Below are positions 13,462-21,690 of a stretch of DNA of 25,506 nt, one piece after another. Both the position numbers and the translations under genes were made by a program. Every line of letters begins with the position of its first letter. Positions within the stretch are counted from its first letter, which is position 1. Under the pieces are notes generated by a model, which was not told the DNA's origin, ran no database searches, and was given only the letters and a program-made list of their open reading frames with translations. The DNA comes from an uncultured Treponema sp. (GTDB taxonomy: Bacteria > Spirochaetota > Spirochaetia > Treponematales > Treponemataceae): positions 1 through 25,506 of the forward strand of contig CALBGU010000213.1 of NCBI GenBank assembly GCA_937893155.1, given 5' to 3'.

Positions 13462-13507
13462 AAAAACACCCGCAGACCTTTTTGGGAAAATCTGCGGGTG
13501 TTTTTTT
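13462..13507. terminator. Bidirectional intrinsic terminator between mraY and the lipoprotein gene
   Basis: A 15-bp perfect stem (13462-13476 with 13491-13505) has a 14-nt loop, with T7 on the plus strand and A5 on the left arm for the other strand. It ends both converging genes. A smaller CCGCC-ACA-GGCGG hairpin precedes it at 13440-13452. Confidence 0.9.
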
Positions 13508-13534
13508 GTGTCATTGCCTGAAAAGATTATCAGT

Positions 13535-14176
13535 TTAATTTACCGACGGCAAAGAACCAGAGTATGAGTAAAGCTGCATATCCAATTCATAATACTGCCC
13601 CGAATATTTTGCTAAATACCCTGTTCCAGAAACGCCAGTGAAAGTAACAGAAACAACATTTCCTGATTCCGTATAAGAGCCAACTTGAACGCCATTGTAA
13701 GTTATTTTTCCACCCGAAGCTACAATAGTTCTTTCCAACAACTTTGTTAAAGCAGTGCTCAAGTCACTGCCAAGTGGCGAATCTATGATGAAAAAATAGT
13801 AGCCATCAGAAAGCGAAACGAGTGCTATTTCAACTGTATTTCCAAAAGAAACTTCACCAGTTGAGTTGTTGTAAGAAAAACTGTAGCTCTTCCAAGCCGA
13901 AGTTTCACTATCATATTCGTAATGAGTACCACCAGTGCCAGATGAATTAAAAGCAAGAATAATATCATCATTTGCTGCGACTTCAGCATAACTTGACGCA
14001 TTTTCAATCGTGGTGAACATCTTTCCTGCCAACGCGCTTGCGGAAGGCGCAGACGAACTAGAGCTAGATGAAGAATCATCGTCATCATCATCGCTGTCGC
14101 TGGAGCAACCGCCGAAAACCAATGCCGCCGATAAAAGCAACGCAACAAACCAACGTGTCTTTGAGGAAAAAATCAT
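13535..14176 (-). CDS. Lipoprotein with Asp/Ser-rich linker, function unknown
   Basis: This is a probable surface or periplasmic lipoprotein of 213 residues. The signal peptide ends in LVFGGC with Cys 24 as the lipidation site. A linker of six Asp and eight Ser follows, then a domain of alternating polar and aromatic residues that looks all-beta (for example YEYDSETSAWKSYSFSYNN). Such short lipoproteins with acidic, Ser-rich tethers are frequent in treponemes. No catalytic motif is visible. GGAGG lies 6 nt before the ATG. The linker is built from near-repeated GAT and TCT/AGC codons and could change length by slippage. Upstream sits a pair of 35-bp inverted operator-like sequences. Confidence 0.8.
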   Translation of the reverse strand: MIFSSKTRWFVALLLSAALVFGGCSSDSDDDDDDSSSSSSSSAPSASALAGKMFTTIENASSYAEVAANDDIILAFNSSGTGGTHYEYDSETSAWKSYSFSYNNSTGEVSFGNTVEIALVSLSDGYYFFIIDSPLGSDLSTALTKLLERTIVASGGKITYNGVQVGSYTESGNVVSVTFTGVSGTGYLAKYSGQYYELDMQLYSYSGSLPSVN

Positions 14177-14204
14177 AGAAGACCTCCGAAAAGCGTCCGT
14201 TTAA

Positions 14205-14239
14205 CTGTCAGTTTTAAACGAAGGTTTAATAATGACACA
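14205..14239 (+). promoter_or_regulatory. Operator-like 35-bp element, left copy
   Basis: TGTCA and TGACA ends surround a TTTAAACGAA core. By eye, 27 of 35 positions match the inverted copy at 14289-14323. It lies 28 nt upstream of the lipoprotein start, so a protein bound here could block transcription. Confidence 0.5.
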
Positions 14240-14288
14240 TTGATTTTTTGAGAAGTCGTGTTAAAATAAAGAAATACACTTTGTAAAA

Positions 14289-14323
14289 AGTGTCAACTTT
14301 AATCGTTCGTTTAAACTTGACAC
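14289..14323 (-). promoter_or_regulatory. Operator-like 35-bp element, right copy
   Basis: This is the inverted partner of 14205-14239. Its ends also make a 12-bp perfect inverted repeat (AAAAAGTGTCAA at 14285-14296 with TTGACACTTTTT at 14317-14328), and each arm holds a TTGACA facing outward. It contains the palindrome GTTTAAAC. It sits in the shared control region of the lipoprotein gene and galM. Confidence 0.5.
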
Positions 14324-14375
14324 TTTTTTCCTGTCAAAACATCTTTTTTGTCTAGCAAGTCCGCACTAAAATCAT

Positions 14376-14404
14376 TTTACGGGCAAAACGAGAATACATA
14401 TAAT
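14376..14404 (+). promoter_or_regulatory. galM promoter giving a leaderless mRNA
   Basis: TTTACG (14376-14381), a 17-bp spacer and a perfect TATAAT (14399-14404) are present. The start site would fall at about 14411, which is the A of the galM ATG. Confidence 0.75.
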
Positions 14405-14410
14405 TGAGTT

Positions 14411-15325
14411 ATGAAAATCACTTTGAAAAATGACAACTACGAAGTTGTTCTCAACACACACGGCGCGGAAATCAATTCGTTCCGCTCCGTAAAAGACGGC
14501 ACGCGCTATGTGTTTGAAGGTCCTGATTCGGTGTGGAAGTTTCACGCGCCGATTTTGTTTCCGCACGTCGGGAAAATCCTTGGCGGGTTTATGCGCTACG
14601 GCGGCAAAGAATATTCGCTCGTGAACAACGGAATGAGCCGCGACCTTGAGCACACGCTGCTTGAAAGCACACCGATTTCAGCAACGTTTGAGCTGACTCA
14701 AAGCGCACAAACCGCCGAGAAATTCCCGTGGAGGTTTTCGCTCAAGACGTTCTACGAATTGCGAAACGACGGTTTAACGTTCAAAACGACGGTAACCAAC
14801 ACCGATTGCACGACGATGCTTTTTAGTCTTGGAAGCCACACGGCGTTTTGCTGTCCGCGCAACACAGACCCCGCAGGCACGACGAACAGCGATTATCAGT
14901 ATGAGTTTGAGAAAAAAGAACCGCTCGTGCAGGTTCTCACCGACGAATCGGGATATTTGCTCCCTGCTGGCGACGGCAGTGCGCCCCAAACCCGCGCATA
15001 CGGCGAGAAAAATGCGGGAATCGTGCCGATAAACGCGGACGGATTCGGCGCAGGGCACTTTTTTACGCGCATTACGTCGGATTGGGTGGGGCTTCGCAAT
15101 AAAAAAGACGGCTCGCTCATCAAGGTGAACACAAAAGGCTATCCGTATGTTATGCTGTGGCAAAATGCGGGCGCGCCGTGTTTTAACTGCATTGAACCGT
15201 GGTACGGAACAGCCGACGCGCTCAACACAAACCACGAATGGAGCGAAAAAGGCGACTTGATTTCGCTCGAGGCGGGCAAGAGCTTTACCGCCGACCAGTC
15301 AATCACGATTGAACGCGGGCGCTAG
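14411..15325 (+). CDS. Aldose 1-epimerase family protein (LacX/YihR-like)
   Basis: It probably interconverts the alpha and beta forms of a sugar in the cytoplasm. The 304 residues show the family landmarks: LFPHVGKILGG (49-59), SLGSHTAFCCP (139-149) in place of the usual GGHPAF with His 143, and CIEPWYGTAD (260-269) with Glu 262 as the likely base. The motif normally reading HGFARD is NGMSRD here (73-78), so a usually conserved His is Asn. The substrate may therefore differ, or activity may be weak. No ribosome binding site precedes the ATG, and a perfect -10 box ends 6 nt upstream, so the transcript is probably leaderless. The stop overlaps that of the convergent apbE gene. Confidence 0.88.
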   Translation: MKITLKNDNYEVVLNTHGAEINSFRSVKDGTRYVFEGPDSVWKFHAPILFPHVGKILGGFMRYGGKEYSLVNNGMSRDLEHTLLESTPISATFELTQSAQTAEKFPWRFSLKTFYELRNDGLTFKTTVTNTDCTTMLFSLGSHTAFCCPRNTDPAGTTNSDYQYEFEKKEPLVQVLTDESGYLLPAGDGSAPQTRAYGEKNAGIVPINADGFGAGHFFTRITSDWVGLRNKKDGSLIKVNTKGYPYVMLWQNAGAPCFNCIEPWYGTADALNTNHEWSEKGDLISLEAGKSFTADQSITIERGR

Positions 15326-16392
15326 CGGAAATGGAAAACCTTGTATTTGTAAATCGGGGATTCGATTAAGCCTTTGAGCGATTCCGACGCGGTAACTTCA
15401 AGATTATCGTCGATGAAGACCGCCGCAACGCCGTTCATTCGCGAAATCAACTCGATGCCTGCATCAACGCCGAGCAAGAACACCAGCGTGCTCAATGCGT
15501 CCGCGTCGATGCAGGATTGGCAAATCACGGTTGCGCTCAACAGACTGGTTTCGAGCGGATAGCCCGTTTTGGTGTCGATGAGGTGATGATAACGCTTGCC
15601 GTTCTGCACAAAAAAGCGCTCGTACACTCCGCTGGTAACCACGCCACATTCCGAAAGCTGAATAACCAGCGCAGGGTCGCCCGATTCGTTTTCGGGATTT
15701 TTTATGCCCACATACCACGGCTCGTCGTCCAATTTTTTGCCGTACACATAAATGTTTCCGCCGAGGTCAATAATCGCCTTGGACACGCCGTGCGCCGAAA
15801 GCATCGCCTTGAGTTCGTCCGCCGCAAATCCCTTGACGATTGCGCCGAGGTCAAGCGACATTCCCTCTTTTTCCAAAAAAACCGTCTCGCCGTCAATCAC
15901 GACCGACCGCCAATCCACAAGCGGCAGCGCGGCTCGAATGTAGCGCTGGTTCGGAATGTGCGCTTCGTCCGTACCGATTGCCCACAATTTCACAATCGGA
16001 CCGACCGTGGGGTCAAACAAACCGCCTGAAAGCTCGGCATACGAGAGCGCGCGGCGCAAAACCGACACCACGTCGCTATGAACGGGAACCGCGTGGTCGC
16101 CCGCCGCCGCGTTGATTTGGCTGATGTCGCTCGTGGCAAGATTGGTGTCAAATTCGGCATTGATTTCTTCAATGCGATGAAAAAGCGCGTTGTACAGCTC
16201 CGTCGTGCCGTCCTCAAACAAATTGAGCGTGCACGCCGTGCCGAAATACGTCATCGTGCGCGGAGCGGCAGTCGGCGATTTTGGCTTTCGGGCAAGAACG
16301 GCAAGCACGATTGCCGCACAGACCGCGACCACGGCGGCAGAAAGAAAAGAAATTACATAAACGAAAAGCGGTGTTTTTTTTCTGTGTATCAT
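15322..16392 (-). CDS. apbE: FAD:protein FMN transferase (ApbE family), membrane anchored
   Basis: It attaches FMN to Thr/Ser of periplasmic flavoproteins such as Rnf or Nqr subunits, or hydrolyses FAD in the periplasm as shown for the treponemal relative. The 356 residues begin with one hydrophobic segment (about 9-34) and no acceptable lipobox, so it is a membrane anchor. Family motifs are GGLFDPTVGPIVKLW (123-137), DLGAIVKGFAADEL (181-194), SGVYERFF with HHLIDTKTGYP (254-279) and DADALST (296-302). AAGGA lies about 10 nt before the ATG. The first unit of the 41-bp array upstream overlaps the start codon. The stop codon shares CTAG with the end of galM. Confidence 0.93.
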   Translation of the reverse strand: MIHRKKTPLFVYVISFLSAAVVAVCAAIVLAVLARKPKSPTAAPRTMTYFGTACTLNLFEDGTTELYNALFHRIEEINAEFDTNLATSDISQINAAAGDHAVPVHSDVVSVLRRALSYAELSGGLFDPTVGPIVKLWAIGTDEAHIPNQRYIRAALPLVDWRSVVIDGETVFLEKEGMSLDLGAIVKGFAADELKAMLSAHGVSKAIIDLGGNIYVYGKKLDDEPWYVGIKNPENESGDPALVIQLSECGVVTSGVYERFFVQNGKRYHHLIDTKTGYPLETSLLSATVICQSCIDADALSTLVFLLGVDAGIELISRMNGVAAVFIDDNLEVTASESLKGLIESPIYKYKVFHFR

Positions 16393-16803
16393 TTCAAAAA
16401 ATCCTTTTCGCTATGATACACGGATTGCGCAACGCTTTCAAGGCAAACGCCGCATTTCTGAGCGCGCAATTTTTCGCGCCGATTTTGTTCGCGCACGAGC
16501 GAAATGCAGAATGATGGATTCAAAAAAGCCGCCGCACCACTGCAAAAGGTGATTTTGGATTCAAAAAAGCGAGCGCAGTCGTGCAAAGCAGGATTTTGGT
16601 TTCAAAACGTTGATTTCACGGCTGCAATGCGCAATTTTCATTTCAAAACAGGGAGATTATGACTGTAAAATCCAAATTTGATTTCAAAATTGCCACTTCA
16701 CAACGGTATTGTCCAAATTTGGTTTCAAAAAACGGTTTTGCACTGATGAAACGGCTCGTTTTCTTTTCAAAACGCCGATTTCACCACTGCGGCACATTAA
16801 AAC
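16391..16803. repeat. Degenerate tandem array of about 41-bp units filling the pcrA-apbE gap
   Basis: About ten units start at 16391, 16434, 16476, 16517, 16558, 16599, 16640, 16681, 16722 and 16764, spaced 41-43 bp. Each has a core TTTTG-N-N-TTCAAAA or close variant, which is an imperfect palindrome, and a weaker shared middle with GATTTCACcactGC-like sequence. The array overlaps the apbE start codon on one side and the pcrA stop on the other. Open frames through it are short and not conserved between units. Confidence 0.8.
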
Positions 16804-19085
16804 GGAACTTCATCGGAGTAATCGTCGGAGGAGAAATCGCTTTCGGAAAAATCAGCTGCGAAATCTTCGGCGATTTTGAGCGAACAGCTTTGGTATGCGG
16901 GCAAAAACTGTTTTTGAAAGCCGTCTTTGAATTGCGCGATAACCACGAACTCGCCGTCCGCCGTCATTTTTGCCGAAACGATTTTGCCGTTGCCGTAATC
17001 GTTGTGATGCACCGCCGTGCCGACACGCCACTCGGCAAATCGGTCTTGTTCGAATGATTTTTGCGGCGCAGAGAACGCATACGGAGGCGTTCCCAAAATG
17101 CGAATCTGGGATTTATCGAGTTCGCTCAAAAAAATGCTCGGCGGGAAATGCGCAATTCTGCCGTACAGCCGCCGCGCCGCGCAACAGGTGAAATACAACT
17201 CGTCGCGGGCGCGCGTAATGCCGACGTAGCACAAACGGCGCTCTTCTTCCAAATCCGCGCCCATTTTGTCGTCGCGCGGAAAAAGCCCCGCTTCCATACC
17301 CGTCATAATCACTTTGGGGAACTCCAAGCCCTTCGTGTTGTGAATCGTGATGAGCGTAACGAAATCGTCGGACGCATTTTCGCCGTCGTCTGCAAGCGAG
17401 CGGTCAAGATTGATTGCGTCCAAGAACTGCAACAGCCCGTCAACCGTGCACGGATACGTCGCCGCGCTGTTTTCAAGCTCCTGCAGGTTCAGCGATTTTT
17501 GCGTGCCCGAAATCTCGTCCACGTCTTTGTGATACGCCGCAATTCCTGATTTTTCGATGATTTCGCGCACAAAATCCGAAAGCTGCGCCGATTTGTCGCC
17601 CAAAAGACGCGCAGAATCTTTCATCATCGCACAAAATTCCGCGTAGCCGTCCGCCGCTTTTTTGGACAATTTCACGTCAGCGCACTCAAGCAGAGAACAG
17701 CCGCGCGAAATGGAAAACTCGATGATTTTTTTCTGCGTAACCTCGCCGAGCGCGCGCGCAGGCTTGTTCACAATGCGGCGAAACGATACTTCATCGCGCC
17801 CGTTTGCCGAAAGCGCAAGCAGCGCAAGCGAGTCTTTGATTTCTTCGCGCTCGTAAAATTTCAGAGAGCCTAACACGCGATAGGGAATGCGTCGGTGCAA
17901 AAATTCCGTTTCAAACGCCAGCGATTGCGCATTTGTGCGGTACAAAATCGCCCAATCGCTGTATGCGCCGCCTTTTTTGTGCGCATTTTCGATGAGTTCG
18001 GCACAAAATTGGCTTTCCATATCAAAATTCGTGCGATTGTCCAAAAAAATCAGCGTGGGCTTCTTGCCGTTTCCGCGCTCCGCCGACAGCGTTTTTCCCA
18101 AGCGCGCGCCGTTGTTTTTTACCACCGAATCCGCCGCCGCCAAAATCTGCGCAGTCGAGCGGTAATTTTTTTCGAGTCTGATGATTTTGGTGTTCGAAAA
18201 CACATCGCTGAACGTCAAAATATTTTGCACTTCCGCCCCGCGAAATCGGTAAATCGACTGGTCATCGTCGCCAACAACGCACGTGTAAACGCCGTCGCCC
18301 GAAAGCGCCTTGAGCAGCTGAAACTGCGCCACGTTGGAATCCTGATACTCATCGACCATCACCACGCGGAAGCGCCGCTGAATGTGGGCGCGCAACTCGG
18401 GATTTTTTTGCAAAATGAGAGTCGGAAGCATAATCAAATCGCCAAAATCCACGTTGCCTGTTTGCCGCTTGCGCGCTTCGTAGGCTTTGTAATATTCTGG
18501 GAAATCAGGAAAATCGCTGATGGAAAAAAGCGATTCCTCATCGTGCTCGCTCAAGCAGTAATCCTTTGCCAGCGAAATGGAATGAGCAATGTGCGGCGCG
18601 TCTTTTTTGGAAAGGTCGGGGACGGCGGCGCGTAGGAGCGTTACCATATCATCATCGTCGTACACGGTAAAATTGGGGTCAACGCCCGCTTCTTCGGCAT
18701 ACAGCCGCAAGAACCACGCACCGAATGAATGGAACGTGCGGATTTGCGCAGATTGTGCTCGCGGTTCAAGAGCCACCGCGCGCTCTTTCATCTCATTCGC
18801 CGCTTTTTTGGTGAACGTTACGGCAAGAATCGATTCCGGTCTTAATCCGCACCGTGCAATAAGATACGCAATTTTCGTGGTGATGACGCGGGTTTTTCCG
18901 CTTCCCGCGCCCGCCAAAATCAAAAGGGGAGAGCCGGAATGTTCCACGGCTTCGCGCTGTTCTGCGTTCAGCACAGAAAGATATTCTTCGGTGTTACCGC
19001 TTGATTGATTCTGAATCGCATTAAACGCGGCAAAATCATCGTCCGCCCAGCCTGAGTCTTCGTCTGAAATGTGATTTTCTTCCAT
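16797..19085 (-). CDS. pcrA: ATP-dependent DNA helicase PcrA/UvrD (superfamily 1A)
   Basis: It is a 3'-5' helicase for nucleotide excision and mismatch repair and for clearing stalled replication. The product is 762 residues from the ATG at 19085. Motifs include LNAEQREAV (Q motif), Walker A AGAGSGKT, VDEYQDSN (motif II), GDDDQSIYRFRGA (motif III), LEKNYRS (IV), and TLITIHNTKGLEFPKVI with ITRARDELY (V, VI). A C-terminal Tudor-like segment (GTAVHHNDYGNGKIVSA) and an acidic tail ending DDYSDEVPF match PcrA. The frame is open further upstream into rimO, but those residues have no family likeness. No ribosome binding site precedes 19085, which lies 17 nt after the rimO stop. A GATACA word like the one before mraY is present. 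Confidence 0.95.
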   Translation of the reverse strand: MEENHISDEDSGWADDDFAAFNAIQNQSSGNTEEYLSVLNAEQREAVEHSGSPLLILAGAGSGKTRVITTKIAYLIARCGLRPESILAVTFTKKAANEMKERAVALEPRAQSAQIRTFHSFGAWFLRLYAEEAGVDPNFTVYDDDDMVTLLRAAVPDLSKKDAPHIAHSISLAKDYCLSEHDEESLFSISDFPDFPEYYKAYEARKRQTGNVDFGDLIMLPTLILQKNPELRAHIQRRFRVVMVDEYQDSNVAQFQLLKALSGDGVYTCVVGDDDQSIYRFRGAEVQNILTFSDVFSNTKIIRLEKNYRSTAQILAAADSVVKNNGARLGKTLSAERGNGKKPTLIFLDNRTNFDMESQFCAELIENAHKKGGAYSDWAILYRTNAQSLAFETEFLHRRIPYRVLGSLKFYEREEIKDSLALLALSANGRDEVSFRRIVNKPARALGEVTQKKIIEFSISRGCSLLECADVKLSKKAADGYAEFCAMMKDSARLLGDKSAQLSDFVREIIEKSGIAAYHKDVDEISGTQKSLNLQELENSAATYPCTVDGLLQFLDAINLDRSLADDGENASDDFVTLITIHNTKGLEFPKVIMTGMEAGLFPRDDKMGADLEEERRLCYVGITRARDELYFTCCAARRLYGRIAHFPPSIFLSELDKSQIRILGTPPYAFSAPQKSFEQDRFAEWRVGTAVHHNDYGNGKIVSAKMTADGEFVVIAQFKDGFQKQFLPAYQSCSLKIAEDFAADFSESDFSSDDYSDEVPF

Positions 19086-19102
19086 TCTGTTCGTGTATCG
19101 TG

Positions 19103-20605
19103 CTAAAGATTTTTTTCGGCAGTTGCGGCTGATTCCCCGCGCGCATTTTCGTTGATTCTGGCTTCGGCAAAATCCAGCAGAGACGGCGCACGATTCGCAT
19201 TCAACGGAGAATCGCAAATGAACTCGCCGTTGAGGTCAACAGCACCGCTCGACGTAATTTTCACGCGCACCAGCCGCCCGCATTGCACCGCCGCATTTTC
19301 GTCGGGATTGTCTCTGTCATAGCTGATGACCACATTGCCGTCGACCTCCGGCGCTTGAAACCAAGCCCGCGCAATCGCAAGTGCGTCCTCGCCGTCCACA
19401 ATTTCTTCAACCAGCACGTCGTATTCCTGCCCCGTGCGAAGCGAAAGCCGTTCCCGCGTGATTTCTGCCTGCAATTTTTCCAGCCGATGCGCCCGAGCAA
19501 CTGCAATTTTGTGCGAAACCTGATTTTTGAATTTCGCGCCCGGCGTGTCGTCTTCGCGGCTGTACGGAAAACAGCCCGACCAATCAAACGCAATTTCGCG
19601 CAAAAACTGCTCGGTGTTCGCCTGCGCCTCGTCGGTTTCACCCGCAAATCCCGTGAGAAACGTCGTGCGTAACGCCGCATTCGGCAGCACACTGCGGATT
19701 TTTTTTGCAATCTCCACATACTGCGCCGCCGTTCCCGTGCGGTTCATCGCGCGAATCATCGCATTGTCGCCAGTCTGGAACGGAATGTCAAAATACGGCA
19801 AAATGCGCTTGTCGGCGGCAATCACGGGCAAAATATCCTCGGTAAAATGGTCGGGGTGGATATACAAAAGGCGAATCCAAAAATCGCCCGCAATCGCACT
19901 GATTTCACGCAAAAGCCGAGAAAGCGGAGAAGGCTTGCCGTCTCGGCAATTCAACGGCGATTTTCCTTCGCCAAAAACATTGTCCAGCCGCCCCGTGCCG
20001 TATGCCGCCAAGTCTTGACCAACAAGATTGAACTCAAAAATCCCCTTCGCAAGCAGTTCTTTGATTTCATCAACAATTTCGCTTGCTTTTCGGCTTCTCA
20101 GTTCGCCGCGGATAATCGGAATCGCACAATACGAGCAGTTGTTGTTGCAGCCTTCCGTGATTTTTACATACGCCGAGCCACGAAACGACAGCAGCATATT
20201 TCGCTCGCCGCAACACACGCCGACTTGCGCCTTTTTTACCACGGGGCGCTCATTTTTTTCCATATCGTCGATAACGCCGTCAATCGCAGATAAATCGCCA
20301 TTGCCTAAAATACCGTCCACTTCCGGCAATTCAGTGCGAAAAACCTCCGCATACCGCTCAGCAAGACAGCCCGAGAGCAATACTTTCGCATTCGGATACG
20401 CTTTTTTTGCGCCAAGCACAGCTTCTAGCGATTCCGTTTTGGCAGACTCAATAAAACCGCACGAATTCACCACGATTAAATCAGCCTCGCCCGCGTCGAA
20501 AACCTGCGTCATTCCACGAGAAACAAGCCTGTGTATCAAAAGCTCGCCGTCCACCTGATTTTTTGCACAACCGTGCTGGTCAAGAAAAAATTTAGTCAAT
20601 TTCAA
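19103..20605 (-). CDS. rimO: Ribosomal protein S12 methylthiotransferase RimO
   Basis: It is a radical-SAM enzyme with two [4Fe-4S] clusters that adds a methylthio group to an Asp of ribosomal protein S12. The 500 residues carry the N-terminal cluster cysteines C13 (HGCAKNQVDGE), C49 and C80, the radical-SAM triad CNNNCSYC (153-160), and a C-terminal TRAM domain near 400-470. The start is TTG at 20605, or TTG at 20599, which has a better spaced GGTGG. Either way it overlaps the end of the rodZ-like gene, consistent with translational coupling. The tail after the TRAM domain (about 30 residues) is longer than usual and has no visible motif. Confidence 0.94.
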   Translation of the reverse strand: MKLTKFFLDQHGCAKNQVDGELLIHRLVSRGMTQVFDAGEADLIVVNSCGFIESAKTESLEAVLGAKKAYPNAKVLLSGCLAERYAEVFRTELPEVDGILGNGDLSAIDGVIDDMEKNERPVVKKAQVGVCCGERNMLLSFRGSAYVKITEGCNNNCSYCAIPIIRGELRSRKASEIVDEIKELLAKGIFEFNLVGQDLAAYGTGRLDNVFGEGKSPLNCRDGKPSPLSRLLREISAIAGDFWIRLLYIHPDHFTEDILPVIAADKRILPYFDIPFQTGDNAMIRAMNRTGTAAQYVEIAKKIRSVLPNAALRTTFLTGFAGETDEAQANTEQFLREIAFDWSGCFPYSREDDTPGAKFKNQVSHKIAVARAHRLEKLQAEITRERLSLRTGQEYDVLVEEIVDGEDALAIARAWFQAPEVDGNVVISYDRDNPDENAAVQCGRLVRVKITSSGAVDLNGEFICDSPLNANRAPSLLDFAEARINENARGESAATAEKNL

Positions 20606-21677
20606 CCACCACCAATCTGTATCGCCCGTCAGACATCTTCACCCACTTTACGTCTTCTGTCTGCACCTGACCAGCCTTCACAGACTCCAGTTCATACGAA
20701 CGTCCGTTTGCAATCACCTGCAATTTTACCACGTTGCCGTTCGACATCCAAAGCCGCGTACCGTTTTGCGATGTAATGGTAACGACCTGACCGCTCGAAT
20801 AATAGTCCTCAATCGGCTCTTTGCGGTCAATTCGGTAGCGGAAAAGACAATTTGCACGGAAAGACGCATTGATAGTAAACGGATACGCGCGATTATCCGT
20901 AAGGATTTCAAACTGAGTTGCGTTCGTCGGCAATTCATCGGCTGACTGGATTTCGTCAAGATTTGTGATTCCCACCGCACTGCCCGTTTTGAGCAACATT
21001 CGCACCTCTGCACCACGGTCAGAATCCGTATTCGACACATCGGAAACATACACAATCATATCGGGAACGCCGTCGTTGTCGATGTCCAATTCCACTTCGT
21101 CGCTCAAATCGATGACCTGCAAGCCTGCCGGTGTTTCAAGCTGAAGCAGCCCGAGCGTATTTGCAACCGCAAGGTCAATATTTCCCTCGCTCTGCGGCAC
21201 CAAAATATGGTCGCCCTTGTAGATGCGTCTCTGAAGCGGCTTTTCGCTCAGCGTGTAGGTGTGAAAACGCTGCGTTTCTTCCGCAGCTTCGGCTTTTTGC
21301 GCCTGCAACATCGTGATAAATCCCACGAGTTTGACCGTGCCGAACACAATACCGCCCAAACCCGCCAAAATCAGCAAACTCACCAGCGGAATTATCCACA
21401 CAGGGCGATGTTTGGGCACAAGACCGTCTGGAATCGGCGATTCTTGCAATTTTTTGTTTTTGTACAGCGATACAATCATATCGCCGTTGAGTCCCAAAAA
21501 TTCCGCGTAATTATGCAAAAAACCGATTAAATATGCCTCGCCCGGAAAAACGGCAGTATCTTCTTCCTCCATCGCCTCGATGTATTGCCGCGTTATCGCA
21601 GTATCGCGCTCGACATCAAGAATCGTCATTTCTTTATTTTCGCGAGCCGTTTTCAGCAAAGAACCGTAGCTTTCCAT
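20592..21677 (-). CDS. RodZ-like membrane protein with HTH domain
   Basis: It probably links the MreB cytoskeleton to the envelope for cell shape. The 361 residues start with a RodZ-type helix-turn-helix (GSLLKTARENKEMTILDVE to GEAYLIGFLHNYAEFLGL, about 5-63). One transmembrane helix follows near 92-118 (VWIIPLVSLLILAGLGGIVFG), then an extracytoplasmic region whose last 90 residues resemble the RodZ C-terminal domain (FRANCLFRYRIDRKEPIEDY). A central stretch, VELDIDNDGVPDMIVYVSDV, has the look of a DxDxDG calcium-type loop. AGGAG is 6 nt from the ATG. It is 13 nt after the lolA-like gene and overlaps rimO. Confidence 0.82.
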   Translation of the reverse strand: MESYGSLLKTARENKEMTILDVERDTAITRQYIEAMEEEDTAVFPGEAYLIGFLHNYAEFLGLNGDMIVSLYKNKKLQESPIPDGLVPKHRPVWIIPLVSLLILAGLGGIVFGTVKLVGFITMLQAQKAEAAEETQRFHTYTLSEKPLQRRIYKGDHILVPQSEGNIDLAVANTLGLLQLETPAGLQVIDLSDEVELDIDNDGVPDMIVYVSDVSNTDSDRGAEVRMLLKTGSAVGITNLDEIQSADELPTNATQFEILTDNRAYPFTINASFRANCLFRYRIDRKEPIEDYYSSGQVVTITSQNGTRLWMSNGNVVKLQVIANGRSYELESVKAGQVQTEDVKWVKMSDGRYRLVVVEID

Positions 21678-21690
21678 TTTTAACTCCTAA

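Noticed and set aside
16391..16803. CRISPR array, suggested by a short core repeated every 41 bp with about 27 bp between
   Set aside because: The cores are only about 14 bp and variable, the intervening sequences are related to each other, and no cas gene is near.
16391..16803. Integron attC cassettes
   Set aside because: No cassette ORFs, no intI, and the dyads are far shorter than attC sites.
19086..19217. N-terminal extension of PcrA by 44 residues
   Set aside because: These codons lie inside rimO, have no likeness to the helicase family, and contain no start signal.
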